Origin: CAVTWY01 sp963738575
GTDB lineage: Bacteria > Pseudomonadota > Gammaproteobacteria > Burkholderiales > Burkholderiaceae_C
Length of the DNA: 64,000 nt
Assembly: GCA_963738575.1 (NCBI GenBank)
Contig: CAVTWY010000002.1
Span: 992,001-1,056,000 of the forward strand
Reading direction: 5' to 3'
Part shown: positions 28,815-39,333 of the stretch, in pieces
Layout of the letters: every line of letters starts with the position of its first letter
Position numbering within the stretch: the first letter of the stretch is position 1
Program-made: the position numbers and the translations under genes
The notes under the pieces: generated by a model
Databases searched by the model: none
What the model was told of the DNA's origin: nothing
What the model saw: only the letters and a program-made list of their open reading frames with translations

Positions 28815-29645
28815 TCATTCCGCGGCTTTCAGCCCCAAACCAGCCAAAAACGCCTCGTCCAACCGGCTCAAATGGCCCTGTCTACGGGCCACAAGCAGCA
28901 AATCGGGCCGCTGGCGCGCCGTGGCCTCCAGCGCTTGCTCGCGCCGCCAACGATCAATCTGGGCATGGTGCCCCGACGCCAATACCGCTGGAACCGACAC
29001 ACCGTCCCACACCGAAGGCTGGGTGTAGTGGGGGTGATCCAACAAGCCGGCCACCCCAAAACTGTCCTGCTCATGAGATTGTGGGTCGTTCAAAACCCCT
29101 GTTTGCAGCCGCGCCACAGCGTCCAACAGGGCCAGGGCCGGAATCTCGCCACCCGACAACACGAAGTCGCCCAGGCTGATTTGCAGGTCGACCTCACGGT
29201 CCACAAAGCGCTGGTCGATCCCCTCGTAGCGACCGCACAGAAGCACCGCACCGTGCCCTGCTGCCACGTCGCGCACCAACGCCTGCGTCATGGGCTGCCC
29301 GGTTGGCGTCAACAAGATCAACGGCACGCGGGGGGCGGCCGACGTCGCGTCGCGCATCAAGCCCGTTCCGCCGTTGGCGCCCACAATGGCGTCGGCGGCA
29401 CCCGAGGCCGCCCTGTCAGCGCGTACGGCCTCCATGGCACTGGCCAATACGGGTGCTTGCATCACCATGCCCGGACCGCCACCAAAGGGCCGATCGTCCA
29501 CGCGTTGATGCAGCCCCGCACCAAATTGGCGCAATTGCCAAAGCCGCACATCCACTTGTTTGGAGTCAAACGCGCGACGCGTTACGCCATGTTGGGCATG
29601 GGCTGCAAACAGCTCGGGGAAAAGGGTCAACACGTCAAAGCGCAT
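28815..29645 (-). CDS. trmD: tRNA (guanine(37)-N1)-methyltransferase
   Basis: 276 residues. Methylates G37 next to the anticodon with SAM, preventing frameshifting. The SPOUT-fold knot is visible: MRFDVLTLFPELF at the start, DDRPFGGGPGMVMQ, LILLTPTGQPM, CGRYEGIDQRFVD and ISLGDFVLSGGEIPAL. The C-terminal domain contains HPHYTQPSVWDGVSVP. It is slightly longer than the E. coli protein because of an Ala-rich insert around residue 80. Its usual upstream partners rpsP-rimM are about 6.5 kb away. Confidence 0.97.
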   Translation of the reverse strand: MRFDVLTLFPELFAAHAQHGVTRRAFDSKQVDVRLWQLRQFGAGLHQRVDDRPFGGGPGMVMQAPVLASAMEAVRADRAASGAADAIVGANGGTGLMRDATSAAPRVPLILLTPTGQPMTQALVRDVAAGHGAVLLCGRYEGIDQRFVDREVDLQISLGDFVLSGGEIPALALLDAVARLQTGVLNDPQSHEQDSFGVAGLLDHPHYTQPSVWDGVSVPAVLASGHHAQIDRWRREQALEATARQRPDLLLVARRQGHLSRLDEAFLAGLGLKAAE

Positions 29646-29791
29646 GGCGTGATTGTGGCGTCAGTGGTGCGCCAGAACACCTGAACGATCTCCGGCATCA
29701 GCCAAAATGCCATACGCTGCGCTGCACAAGACGAACAGCGGATACGTAGCACCGAGCACCCGCCCGCGCACGCCACCCGAGCCACCCCATC

Positions 29792-32614
29792 ATGACCATC
29801 AGCCGCACCCTCTCCAGACCCAAACGCCAAGCGGCCGACGCCAAAAACACCCCGCTGGTGGAGGACATTCGCATGCTCGGGCGAATCCTGGGCCATGTCA
29901 TTCAAGAGCAAGAAGGCCGCGATGCGTTTGAGTTGATCGAGCGCATCCGGCGCTTGTCGGTGGCGTACCGCATCAAACGCGATGCCGACGCGGGCAAAGC
30001 GTTGGGCCGACTGCTCAAAAACTTGTCGGCCGACCAAACCGTGAGTGTGATCAGGGCCTTCACCTACTTCAGCCACCTGGCCAACATTGCCGAAGACCGC
30101 CACCACGTGCGCCGCCGCGAGCACCACGAGCGCGCGGGGCACCTGCAAGATGGATCGCTTGAGCGCGCGTTGTCGCGCCTGGTTGATGAAGGTTTGCGCG
30201 CCAGCGACATCGCCCACACCCTGAGCCAAGCGCATGTGTCGCCCGTGCTAACGGCCCACCCGACCGAGGTGCAACGCAAAAGCATTTTGGACGCGCAGCG
30301 CGCCATCGCCAAACTGATTGAACAGCGTGATGGCTTGTCGGCCCCGCGCGAGCGGGACGACAACACCGAGTTGATCAAAGCGCGCGTCACGCAGCTTTGG
30401 CAAACGCGCATGCTGCGCAACACCAAGCTGTCGGTGACGGACGAGATTGAAAACGTGCTGTCGTACTACCCTGCCACGTTTTTGCGCGAAGTACCGCGCA
30501 TGTACCGCAGCATCGAGCGGGCCTTGCCCGGCCACGCCATCGCGCCTTTCTTCCGCATGAGCCACTGGATCGGTGGTGACCGGGACGGCAACCCCAATGT
30601 CAATGCCGACACCCTGCGCACCGCCTTGTCCCGCCAAGCCGAAGTCGCACTGCGTTTTTACTTGACCGAGGTGCACGAGCTGGGCGCCGAGTTGTCCATG
30701 TCTCAAACCTTGGCACCCGTGACGCCCGAGATGCTGGCGCTCTCCAGCCAATCAACCGACACCAATCCACACCGCGATGATGAGCCCTACCGTCGCGCCC
30801 TGATAGGCATCTATGCGCGGTTGGCCGCGACGCTGCACGCCCTCACAGGCACCGAGGCCTTGCGGCACGCCGTGTCAGCCCAGACCCCGTACCCATCGGC
30901 GGCGTCTTTCATGCAAGACCTGGACACCATCGAAGCATCGCTGCGCCACCACCATGCCCAGGCATTGATCGCGCCGCGACTGGCGCCGCTCAAGCGTGCC
31001 GCCCAGGTGTTTGGCTTTCATCTGGCCACGCTCGACTTGCGCCAGGGCTCGGACCGCCATGAAAGTGTTGTGGCCGAGCTGCTTGCAACAGCGCGGGTGC
31101 ACCCTGCGTACGCGCAGCAACCCGAGGCCATCAAACGCGAACTGCTGCTGCGCCAGCTTGGCGACGCGCGCCCTTTGCGCGTGATGGGGCACGCTTACAC
31201 CGCTGGCGCGGCGGGCGAACTGGCTATTTTTGAAGCCGCCCGCGAGGCACTGCGCAGTTACGGTCCTGGCGCGCTGCGTCATTGCATCATCTCGCACACC
31301 GAAGACGTGAGCGACCTATTGGAGGTGCTGCTGCTGTTGAAAGAGGCCGGCCTCACGCGCGGCTCGTTGCATGAGGGCATGACCACCGATTTGATGGTGG
31401 TGCCCTTGTTTGAAACCATTGAGGACTTGCGCAACGCTGAGCCCATCATGCGCGGCTACTTCAATACGCCTGGCATCGGCGCCATGATGAGTGCCAGTGG
31501 CGGTGAGCAAGAGGTGATGCTGGGTTACAGCGACAGCAACAAAGACGGTGGCTTCTTCACGAGCAACTGGGAGCTGTACGGCGCCGAGGTGGCGCTGGAG
31601 GGCTTGTTTCAAATGCTTAACGTGCAGCACCCCATTCGGCTGCGCTTGTTCCACGGGCGCGGTGGCACCGTGGGCCGTGGTGGTGGCCCCAGCTACCAGG
31701 CCATACTGGCACAGCCCCCTGGCACCGTCAACGGACAGATTCGCCTGACTGAGCAAGGCGAGGTGATTGCTTCCAAATACGCCCACCCTGACATCGGCCG
31801 ACGCAACCTAGAAACGCTGGTGGCAGCCACCCTTGAAGCAACCATGCTGAAGCCCGCGCGGGCCGCGCCCAAGTCGTTCTTGGACGCCGCGCGTGCGCTG
31901 TCACAGTCCAGCATGCAGGCCTACCGACACTTGGTGTACGACACACCCGGCTTCACCGAGTACTTTTTTGCCGCCACACCGATTCGCGAAATTGCCGAGC
32001 TGAACATCGGCTCTCGCCCCGCCGCACGGCCCAAAGTCGGCGCGCAGGGCCCACGCATCGAAGACCTCCGGGCCATCCCCTGGGGCTTCAGTTGGGGCCA
32101 GTGCCGCGTGGCCTTGCCGGGTTGGTGCGGTTTTGGTTCGGGCGTTGAAGCCTATTTGGGCAGTGAGGCTGCCATGCGCAAACAGCGCCTGGCGTTGTTG
32201 CAACGCATGCACCGCGAGTGGCCGTTTTTTCGCACACTGTTGTCCAACCTCGACATGGTGCTGGCGAAAACCGACTTGGCAATTGCAGCGAGGTACGTTG
32301 AGCTGGTGGCCGACAAACGATTGGGCAAACGCATATTTGCGGCCATTCAAGCCGAGTGGGCGTTGACCAACCAAACGCTGGGCTTGATCACGGGCGAGTC
32401 ACACCGACTGGCGTCCAACCCGAGTTTGGCGCGATCCATTGAACATCGGTTTCCGTACCTCGACCCGCTCAACCACTTGCAGGTGGAGCTGATGCGCCGG
32501 TACCGTCAACACGACAGCAAGGCGCCAGATGCTTCTTATGACTTAGAGCGAATCAAGCGCGGCATTCACATCTCGATCAATGGCGTGGCTGCGGGCTTGC
32601 GCAACACCGGCTAG
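29792..32614 (+). CDS. ppc: Phosphoenolpyruvate carboxylase
   Basis: 940 residues, intact. It adds bicarbonate to PEP to make oxaloacetate, refilling the TCA cycle. Catalytic motifs in order: [13 protein letters not shown] (catalytic His), [26 protein letters not shown], and [18 protein letters not shown]. The C-terminal end [13 protein letters not shown] carries the conserved terminal Gly. It reads away from trmD with a 146-base gap. In relatives ppc is often found elsewhere, so its location between trmD and rimM is notable. Confidence 0.98.
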   Translation: MTISRTLSRPKRQAADAKNTPLVEDIRMLGRILGHVIQEQEGRDAFELIERIRRLSVAYRIKRDADAGKALGRLLKNLSADQTVSVIRAFTYFSHLANIAEDRHHVRRREHHERAGHLQDGSLERALSRLVDEGLRASDIAHTLSQAHVSPVLTAHPTEVQRKSILDAQRAIAKLIEQRDGLSAPRERDDNTELIKARVTQLWQTRMLRNTKLSVTDEIENVLSYYPATFLREVPRMYRSIERALPGHAIAPFFRMSHWIGGDRDGNPNVNADTLRTALSRQAEVALRFYLTEVHELGAELSMSQTLAPVTPEMLALSSQSTDTNPHRDDEPYRRALIGIYARLAATLHALTGTEALRHAVSAQTPYPSAASFMQDLDTIEASLRHHHAQALIAPRLAPLKRAAQVFGFHLATLDLRQGSDRHESVVAELLATARVHPAYAQQPEAIKRELLLRQLGDARPLRVMGHAYTAGAAGELAIFEAAREALRSYGPGALRHCIISHTEDVSDLLEVLLLLKEAGLTRGSLHEGMTTDLMVVPLFETIEDLRNAEPIMRGYFNTPGIGAMMSASGGEQEVMLGYSDSNKDGGFFTSNWELYGAEVALEGLFQMLNVQHPIRLRLFHGRGGTVGRGGGPSYQAILAQPPGTVNGQIRLTEQGEVIASKYAHPDIGRRNLETLVAATLEATMLKPARAAPKSFLDAARALSQSSMQAYRHLVYDTPGFTEYFFAATPIREIAELNIGSRPAARPKVGAQGPRIEDLRAIPWGFSWGQCRVALPGWCGFGSGVEAYLGSEAAMRKQRLALLQRMHREWPFFRTLLSNLDMVLAKTDLAIAARYVELVADKRLGKRIFAAIQAEWALTNQTLGLITGESHRLASNPSLARSIEHRFPYLDPLNHLQVELMRRYRQHDSKAPDASYDLERIKRGIHISINGVAAGLRNTG

Positions 32615-32656
32615 CACGCACGACGCCGACCTGCCGACGTCGCGCACGCCAGCGCG

Positions 32657-33283
32657 TCAAGGCTTGGGCAGTGAGCCCCAGAGCTCTTTCAGCCGCGCGT
32701 CACGGCCGCAGCCATTGCGGTAGTAGGCGTAGCGCACCGGGTTTTTCTTGTAATAGTCTTGGTGGTAATCCTCCGCGTTGTAAAACGGGGTGGCCTCGAC
32801 AATTTCGGTGACGATGGGCGCCGCAAAGGGCTTGGACTTTTGCAGCGCCTCTTTGGACATTTTGGCCACTTGCATTTGTTGCGCGTCAAGTGGATAGATG
32901 CCACTTCGGTACTGCGAGCCCCTATCGCAAAACTGCGCATCCTTGACGGTGGGGTCGATGGTGCGCCAAAAGTAGGTCACCAGTTTTTCATAGCTGACGC
33001 GTGTTGGGTCGTACACCACCTGCACCGCTTCGGTGTGGCCCGTGATGCCTGCCGAAACATCGTTGTAGGTGGGGTTTTTAACCTTGCCACTGATGTAGCC
33101 CGACACGGTTGAGAGCACGCCGTCGACCTTGTCAAAGTCGGCCTCAACACACCAGAAGCAGCCGCCCGCAAAAATGGCTGTGGCGGTTTTTTTACCTGCT
33201 GCGTCGGCGGCTTGCGCACCCGCGACAAGCGGCGCCACCAGGGCCAAAGCGCCCAGCAAAACACGAAGGCTGAAGTTTTTCAT
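32657..33283 (-). CDS. msrA: Periplasmic peptide-methionine (S)-S-oxide reductase
   Basis: About 208 residues. The N-terminus is a Sec signal peptide (MKNFSLRVLLGALALVAPL, cut after AQA). The catalytic motif FAGGCFWCVEADF follows, then TGHTEAVQVVYDP and the C-terminal resolving Cys in RNGCGRD. It repairs S-methionine sulfoxide. ATG 33283 with AAGGCG upstream is preferred over the GTG two codons earlier. msrB is immediately upstream, giving a complete repair pair that would act in the periplasm. Confidence 0.93.
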   Translation of the reverse strand: MKNFSLRVLLGALALVAPLVAGAQAADAAGKKTATAIFAGGCFWCVEADFDKVDGVLSTVSGYISGKVKNPTYNDVSAGITGHTEAVQVVYDPTRVSYEKLVTYFWRTIDPTVKDAQFCDRGSQYRSGIYPLDAQQMQVAKMSKEALQKSKPFAAPIVTEIVEATPFYNAEDYHQDYYKKNPVRYAYYRNGCGRDARLKELWGSLPKP

Positions 33284-33292
33284 TGCCACGCC

Positions 33293-33775
33293 TTAGGCTG
33301 GTTTGAAGGTCAATGCAACACCGTTGTTGCAGTAGCGCTTGCCGGTGGGCGCGGGGCCATCGTCAAACACATGGCCGTGGTGGCCGCCACAACGTGCGCA
33401 GTGGTATTCGGTGCGGGCTGCGAACAGGTGGCGGTCTTCTTTGGTGTCGAACACATCTGGCAGCGTCGAGAAAAAACTCGGCCAACCAGTGCCGCTTTCG
33501 TACTTCATGGCAGTGGTAAACAGCGCCAAGTCGCACCCCGCGCAGTGGAAGGTGCCCTTGCGCTTTTCGGCGTTGAGGGGGCTGGTGCCAGCGCGTTCGG
33601 TGCCCTCTTTGCGCAGCACTTTGTACTGCTCGGGTGTCAAACGCTTTTGCCATTCGGCGTCGGTCAACACCAGTTTGTCAGGGCGCGCAGCATGGGCATG
33701 CCCAACCGCTGCACCAGTGACACCACTGAAACCACTGACACCAAAGAGCTTGACCAAAAGTCGGCGGGACATCAT
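33293..33775 (-). CDS. msrB: Exported peptide-methionine (R)-S-oxide reductase
   Basis: About 160 residues. The N-terminus MMSRRLLVKLFGVSGFSG carries a twin-arginine-like motif ahead of a hydrophobic stretch, suggesting Tat export. The domain has both zinc CxxC pairs (HCAGCDLALF and YHCARCGGHHGH) and the catalytic RYCNNGVAL. Tat export would fit a protein that binds its metal before secretion. The stop is followed by the msrA start after 9 bases. Two adjacent ATGs (33775 and 33772) are possible. Confidence 0.92.
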   Translation of the reverse strand: MMSRRLLVKLFGVSGFSGVTGAAVGHAHAARPDKLVLTDAEWQKRLTPEQYKVLRKEGTERAGTSPLNAEKRKGTFHCAGCDLALFTTAMKYESGTGWPSFFSTLPDVFDTKEDRHLFAARTEYHCARCGGHHGHVFDDGPAPTGKRYCNNGVALTFKPA

Positions 33776-33870
33776 GCAATTGCCTTTCAAAGCAAAGGGT
33801 ACAGGTGGTTAGTCGTCAACCCATCCTTTAAGGTTACGGCCTGTTGCCGCGCCAGCAGCGTCGCAAGCGT

Positions 33871-34686
33871 CTAGGGCGTGGCCTGTCGTGACTTTTGCAC
33901 GCCGTGGGGATCGCTGCAAGGATCGCTGGCACTCGGATCCGACAACGGCGCCTTAAGTTCCGCGTCCAGCGCCACGCGCTCGTCAAACACAAAACACGTG
34001 CCGCGCCAGTGGGCCTGCCCCACACGTTCCAGGTACTTCAAAATACCGCCGTCCAACTGATACGCATCCGACACGCCAAGCTGCTGCATCAGCATGGCCG
34101 CCTTTTCGCAGCGGATACCGCCAGTGCAGTAGCTGACCACTGTTTTGCCTTGCAATGCGACACGGTGCGTTTGCAACGCCGCCGGGAAGTCACTGAACTT
34201 TTGCAGTTGCCAATGCACAGCGCCCTCGAACTGGCCGTGCCCCACTTCAAAGTCATTGCGCGTGTCCAACATCACCACGGGGCGCCCCGCATCGTCCACG
34301 CCGCGGTCAAGCCATCGCCGCAGCACCTCGGGCGCCAAAGCAGGCGCCCGTTTTGTTTGGTCAGGACGAATCATGGGCATGTTCATGCGGATGATTTCGG
34401 GCTTGATCTTCACCAACAGGCGCTTGAATGGCACTGCATCCGACCAGCTCTCTTTGGGCTGCATGTCGGCAAAGCGTGGGTCGCTTTGAAGGGCTGCCAC
34501 AAAGCGGCGTACGTCGGCCTCAAACCCCGCCAAAAACAAATTGATGCCCTCCGATGCCAACAGCATCGTACCGGCCAATTTGCATTGCTGCGCCTGCGCA
34601 AGCAGTTGGCTGCGCAACGTGTGCAAGTCTTGCAAGGTGACAAACTTGTACGACGAGACGTTGAGAATCTTGGCGTTTGGCGACAT
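33871..34686 (-). CDS. trhO: tRNA uridine(34) hydroxylase (rhodanese-like)
   Basis: About 271 residues, TrhO/YceA family, which hydroxylates U34 of certain tRNAs as the first step to (c)mo5U in an oxygen-dependent way. An N-terminal ferredoxin-like domain (SYKFVTLQDLHTLRSQLL, then GINLFLAG) is followed by a rhodanese domain with the active-site loop SYCTGGIRCEKAAML. The start is uncertain. The ATG at 34686 begins MSPNAKILNVSS, but a TTG three codons earlier sits at better spacing from an AGGAG. It is divergent from the M20 peptidase. Confidence 0.87.
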   Translation of the reverse strand: MSPNAKILNVSSYKFVTLQDLHTLRSQLLAQAQQCKLAGTMLLASEGINLFLAGFEADVRRFVAALQSDPRFADMQPKESWSDAVPFKRLLVKIKPEIIRMNMPMIRPDQTKRAPALAPEVLRRWLDRGVDDAGRPVVMLDTRNDFEVGHGQFEGAVHWQLQKFSDFPAALQTHRVALQGKTVVSYCTGGIRCEKAAMLMQQLGVSDAYQLDGGILKYLERVGQAHWRGTCFVFDERVALDAELKAPLSDPSASDPCSDPHGVQKSRQATP

Positions 34687-34747
34687 GATGGGCAAAGATG
34701 ACTCCTGCCTGGAATCGCAGGGGGTTCATTTTCACCGACGAGGCCAC

Positions 34748-36180
34748 ATGACACGCACACAAGCCATTGAACGCGCCTGCAACACGCTGGACTCGGGGGT
34801 GTTGGCCGCCGATCTGGGGCGCCGCATTGCCTACGCCACCGAAAGCGAAGAAGCCGACCGCACAGCGTCGCAATTGCGTGCCTACCTGACGCAAGAGTTG
34901 GTGCCGTGCCTGGCCCGCTTGGGCTTTGGTTCGCAGGTGATTGAAAACCCCGTGGACGCGCGCTTGCCGTTGCTGATTGCCAAACGCGTTGAGTCGGCCA
35001 CTGCGCCCACCTTGTTGATGTACGCCCACGGCGATGTGGTGCGCGGCCACGATGCCCAGTGGCAAGAGGGTCTCAAGCCGTGGGTGTTGCACGAACAATT
35101 CGAGGGCACAACGCCTCGCTGGTACGGCCGCGGCAGCGCCGACAACAAGGGCCAGCACAGCATCAACTTTGCGGCACTAGAGCAAGTGCATTCAAGCGCG
35201 CGGCGGCAAGCTTGGGTTCAACGTCACATGGTTGATCGAGATGGGCGAAGAAGCAGGCTCTCCCGGGCTGCGCGAGGCCTGCGCCTTGCACCGCGACATG
35301 CTCGAGGCTGACCTCTTCATCGCCAGCGACGGGCCTAGGGTTAGGGCTGATCGACCCACGCTGTTTTTAGGGTCACGCGGGGCTTTCAACTTTGAGCTGC
35401 ATTTGGCGCCGCGCCAAGGCGGGCACCACTCAGGCAATTGGGGTGGCTTGTTGGCCAACCCGGCGGTTGAACTTGCCCACGCTGTGGCCAGCATGGTGGA
35501 CAAACGCGGCCGCTTGTTGGTGCAAGCCCTGCGCCCCAGCGGCATTCCCGCCGTCGGTGCGGCGCGCCCTGCAAGGGCTGCAGATTGGCGGTGACGCGGG
35601 CAACCCCAGCATCGATGCCGATTGGGGTGAACCTGGCCTGAGCGCGGCCGAGCGCGTGATTGGCTGGAACTGCCTCGAAGTGCTGGCCATGACGGCGGGC
35701 AACCCGGCGCAACCCGTTGGCGCCATTCCCGGCCGGGCCAGTGTGTGGTGCCAACTTCGATTCGTGGTCGGCACGCCATTTGAGGCCATCGCGCCCGCAC
35801 TGCGCCGGCATCTGGACGAGGCAGGCTTTGCCCACGTTGACCTTCGCCTTGGGATGGCGGGTGAGGCTTCGCGGCTTGACCCCGACGACGCTTGGGTGGC
35901 ATGGGCGATGCAGTCCATCGAGCGCACCACGCAAAAAAAGCCAGCGTTGCTGCCCAACCTGGGAGGGTCACTGCCCAACGACATTTTCATGAACCTTCTC
36001 GGCTTGCCCACTTTGTGGGTGCCGCATTCGTACCCCGGGTGCAATCAACACGCCGCCAACGAGCATTTGCTGCCCAGTGTGGCCCGCGAAGGCCTTGCGA
36101 TCATGGCAGGCTTGTTTTGGGATTTGGGCGACACGTTTGCCAACACCGTGGCCGCGCGCAGCGCAAGCCCCAACGCTTAA
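34748..36180 (+). CDS. M20 family metallopeptidase, two frameshifts
   Basis: Once corrected, about 476 residues, with the dinuclear zinc signature of M20 enzymes: YAHGDVVRGH, then RGSADNKGQH and the catalytic EMGEEAGSPG. A C-terminal block reads GSLPNDIFMNLLGLPTLWVP and NQHAANEH, the last His ligand region. The frame breaks near 35188 (one extra base before the GGKLGFNV strand) and near 35549 (one extra base before VRRALQGLQIGG). Removing both gives whole codons throughout. It is probably a dipeptidase or acylamino-acid hydrolase; the substrate is not evident. Its stop overlaps the rimM stop in a shared TTAA. Confidence 0.82.
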
Positions 36181-36808
36181 AAGTCCAAGCCCCAATCGAC
36201 GTCGATGCGTCGCAGCTTGAGGTCGGTTTTGTCGACGTAGGCGTCCACAAAAGGGATCAGCCTTTCGGCCTCGTGCGACGTGGGTGCGTCACCCGGGGCC
36301 ACGCGCAATACGCTATGCACACCGGTGTCGATCAGGCCAACCACCTGGCCAAGGGGCTCGCCCTGGCGGTTGACCACGTCGCAGCCAATCAGGTCGACCC
36401 AATAAAACTCGCCTTTGGCAACCTTGGGAAAGGCCGCACGTGACAACAGAACGGTGCTGCCTGTGAGGGCCTGGGCTGCATTGCGCTCGTCCACACCCGC
36501 CAAGCGTGACGACCAGAGCGATCACCCTGCATGCGCTTGGAAAGCACGTCGTAACTTATTGACGGACTTCGATTTGACGCGCTCACTGGCGCGCGCCGGA
36601 GCCACCATTTTTTGGCGTGCAACAGCGCAGAAGCGTCACTCGATTGTGGGGCCACAGCGATGGCCCCCTTCACACCCCAAGCCCCAGCCACGTAACCCAC
36701 CTCAAGGGCGTCTTCGGGCAAGGTGGTGGGTGAAACCGCCAGCACCGACTCGGCCGATGCAGCAAGCGCGCTAGGCGCTTGGTTGGTTTGAGGTGTTTTT
36801 TTGGGCAA
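36177..36808 (-). CDS. rimM: Ribosome maturation factor RimM, frame broken
   Basis: About 210 residues when repaired. RimM binds S19 and helps 30S head assembly. The first half has the N-terminal barrel (EVGYVAGAWGVKGAIAV). The second has the PRC barrel (KGEFYWVDLIGCDVVNRQG and LIPFVDAYVDKTDL). The frame is lost near 36495-36520, between the RMQGDR and LAGVDERN segments. One missing base, or two extra ones, would restore it; the intermediate frame reads IALVVTL, so two nearby events are possible. The N-terminus has a long Ala/Ser/Pro-rich lead. It is 5 bases after rpsP. Confidence 0.85.
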
Positions 36809-36813
36809 GCCGA

Positions 36814-37074
36814 TCAGGCGGCAGCAACGGTCTTGGCTTTGGCCTCGTCCACCAAGCGCGCCACGGTGGGCGACAGCTGGGCGCCAACGCCCGACCAGTA
36901 GGTGACGCGGTCAAAGGCCACGCTCAGTGGCTGGTCGGCGCCCGACGCCATGGGGTTGTAAAAACCCACACGCTCGATGAAGCGACCGTCGCGGCGCTCG
37001 CGCTTGTGCGCCACCACGATGTTGTAAAAAGGGCGCCCTTTGGCGCCACCGCGGGCGAGTCGAATCACGACCAT
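36814..37074 (-). CDS. rpsP: 30S ribosomal protein S16
   Basis: 86 residues. Start [19 protein letters not shown] after an AAGGAA ribosome site, with the conserved [20 protein letters not shown] and [13 protein letters not shown]. The frame runs further upstream without similarity. First gene of the rpsP-rimM unit; trmD and rplS, which normally follow, lie about 6.5 kb downstream past oppositely oriented genes. A TATTAT on the minus strand around 37172-37177 may be its -10 box. Confidence 0.97.
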   Translation of the reverse strand: MVVIRLARGGAKGRPFYNIVVAHKRERRDGRFIERVGFYNPMASGADQPLSVAFDRVTYWSGVGAQLSPTVARLVDEAKAKTVAAA

Positions 37075-37237
37075 GATGTTTCCTTCTGCGATGCGATGCA
37101 AACGCCCCCGGGTGGGCGGGTGCGGCAACGGCTGAGCGTGGTGGGGCGCATTGGGAACGGCCAACCCAGCATAATAGACTGCGGGCACCCACATTTCGAC
37201 TGCCCTCACCCGCTCAAGCCAAACCACCTCCTCCGCC

Positions 37238-37789
37238 ATGCCCTCTGCCCTTCACGTTCGGCCCAGCACCGACGCCGACATTGACGCCATCACCGCCATT
37301 TACGGCCACGCCGTGCTCACCGGCACCGGCACCTTCGAGCTCGACGCCCCACCCCTGGACGAAATGCGCCAACGCCGCGCCAACGTGCTGGCGCGCCACT
37401 GGCCATGGCTGGTGGCCGAGCGCGACGGCGTGGTGCTGGGTACGCCTACGCCAATGATTTTCGGCCCCGCCGCGCCTACCGGTTTTGCCTGGAAAACTCC
37501 ATCTACGTGGCCGATGCAGCCAAAGGCCAAGGCGTGGGTCGCGCCTTGTTGGCCGAGTTGATCACGCGCTGCGAAACACGCGGCGCGCGCCAAATGCTGG
37601 CCGTCATTGGCGACGCCGCCAACGCCGGGTCCATCGCGCTGCACACGCAGTTTTGGGTTTCAGCATTGCGGCAAGCTTGAAGGCGCCGGCTGGAAGTTCG
37701 ACCGCTGGCTGGATGTGGTCTTGATGCAAAAAAGCCTTGGCAACGGCAACCGCCAACCTGCCACCGAAGGCCCCACAGACCCCTTGTGA
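37238..37789 (+). CDS. GNAT N-acetyltransferase (phosphinothricin-acetyltransferase-like), two frameshifts
   Basis: About 183 residues after repair. The start ([20 protein letters not shown]) and the acetyl-CoA loop [14 protein letters not shown] are typical of the Pat/YwnH-like group. [12 protein letters not shown] and [19 protein letters not shown] identify the C-terminal strands. The frame is broken near 37441 (one base lost before [10 protein letters not shown]) and near 37652, where TTTT seems to carry one extra T before the GFQHCG strand. The two cancel, so the full span is a multiple of three. The substrate is unknown; toxic amino-acid analogues or other small amines are typical for the family. 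Confidence 0.78.
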
Positions 37790-37854
37790 CACCTCTGAAT
37801 GCCGCTCAGCCCCCACGTCCGCTAGGCAACGCCGAGCATGGTTGAATGCGGGCC

Positions 37855-38296
37855 ATGAGCAAATCAAAATCCATCGCCACATGGTTGGCTGTTGCTGCGG
37901 GCACGTTTAGGCGCCCATCGCTTTTACCTGCACGGCTGGAGGGACGTATTGGGTTGGCTGCACCCCGTGCCCACGTTGGTGGGCTTGGCGGGCTTGGTGC
38001 GCATGGACAACCTGGGGCAAGACGACAAAATTGCCTGGCTGCTGATTCCCATCCTGGGATTGATGATTGCGCAGGCTATGCTTTACGGCATCGTCATCGG
38101 CTTGACGCCCGACGAGAAATGGAACGCCACCTACAACGTTGGCGTTAGCCCCGCGCCCACCACCCGCTGGGTGCCTGTGCTGGGCGCCATTGCGGGCTTG
38201 TTTTTTGGCGCGGCCATTTTGATGTCGACGATCGCCTTTTCAGGGCAAAAGTTCTTCGAATGGCAGGTCGAAGAAGGCCGCAAGATCAGCCAGTAG
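37855..38296 (+). CDS. Small TM2-like membrane protein, one frameshift
   Basis: About 146 residues when one T is removed from the TTT at about 37910, which joins SIATWLAVAAGT to LGAHRFYLHGW. LGAHRFYLHG is the motif of TM2/NINE domain proteins. Hydrophobic segments follow: AWLLIPILGLMIAQAMLYGI and VPVLGAIAGLFFGAAILMS. The C-terminus is charged. Function unknown. It converges with pit, 6 bases from its end. Confidence 0.65.
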
Positions 38297-38302
38297 GCCG
38301 AC

Positions 38303-39313
38303 CTACAGAATAAGGCGCCCGATGCCGTAGAAGATCGCGGCGATCAAGGCCGACGAAGGGATGGTGAGGATCCACGCCCAAACGATGCCCCCCGCCACGC
38401 CCCAACGCACCGCAGACGCGCGCTGGGTAGAGCCCACACCCACGATGGCACCCGTGATGGTGTGCGTGGTCGACACTGGAATGCCAAGCGCAGTGGCCAA
38501 GAACAACGTGATGGCGCCGCCCGTCTCGGCGCAAAACCCACCCACGGGGCGCAACTTGGTGATGCGCTGCCCCATGGTCTTGACGATGCGCCAGCCACCA
38601 AACATGGTGCCAAGCGCAATGGCTGCGTAGCAAGTCCAAATGACCCACGAAGGTGGCATCTTGTCAGCCGACGACGCATACCCCGTGGCGATCAGCAACA
38701 TCCAAATGATGCCGATGGTTTTTTGCGCATCGTTACCGCCATGCCCCAAGCTGTACATGCCAGCCGATACCAGTTGAAGGCGTCGAAACCAGCCGTCAAC
38801 CTTGAGCGGTGCGGTGCGCCTGAAAATCCACGCCACGGCCACCATCATCAGCGAGGCCAGCGTGAAGCCCAGCAGCGGTGACACGAGAATAAAGGCCACG
38901 GTCTTCCAGATGCCCGCCATCAGCAACGCATCGGGGCCGGCCTTGGCGATGACGGCGCCCACGATGCCACCGATCAGGGCGTGCGAGCTGCTGGACGGAA
39001 TGCCGTACCACCACGTGATGACGTTCCAGGCGATGGCCCCCACCAGGGCGCCAAACACCACGTAGTGGTCAACCACACCCGGCACCACGATGCCCTTGCC
39101 CACCAGCGCCGCCACCTTGAGCTGAAAGATAAAGATGGCAATGAAGTTAAAGGCCGCCGCAAAAGCCACAGCCTGCTGCGGCTTGAGTACACCCGTTGAC
39201 ACAACGGTGGCGATGGAATTGGCCGCGTCGTGAAACCCGTTCATGAAATCGAATGCGATCGCCAATGCGACCAGCAACACGATCACCCAAAATGCAACTT
39301 CAGTGCCGCCCAT
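38303..39313 (-). CDS. pit: Low-affinity inorganic phosphate transporter (PiT family)
   Basis: 336 residues, about ten membrane segments. The PiT signatures are present in both halves: FMNGFHDAANSIATVVSTG and GHGGNDAQKTIG, plus the VSTTHTITGAIVGVG repeat near the end. It imports metal-phosphate with protons. DUF47 is immediately upstream on the same strand (20-base gap), forming the usual pit / DUF47 pair. Confidence 0.93.
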   Translation of the reverse strand: MGGTEVAFWVIVLLVALAIAFDFMNGFHDAANSIATVVSTGVLKPQQAVAFAAAFNFIAIFIFQLKVAALVGKGIVVPGVVDHYVVFGALVGAIAWNVITWWYGIPSSSSHALIGGIVGAVIAKAGPDALLMAGIWKTVAFILVSPLLGFTLASLMMVAVAWIFRRTAPLKVDGWFRRLQLVSAGMYSLGHGGNDAQKTIGIIWMLLIATGYASSADKMPPSWVIWTCYAAIALGTMFGGWRIVKTMGQRITKLRPVGGFCAETGGAITLFLATALGIPVSTTHTITGAIVGVGSTQRASAVRWGVAGGIVWAWILTIPSSALIAAIFYGIGRLIL

Positions 39314-39333
39314 GGTGCTCCAGCCTCAGGACG

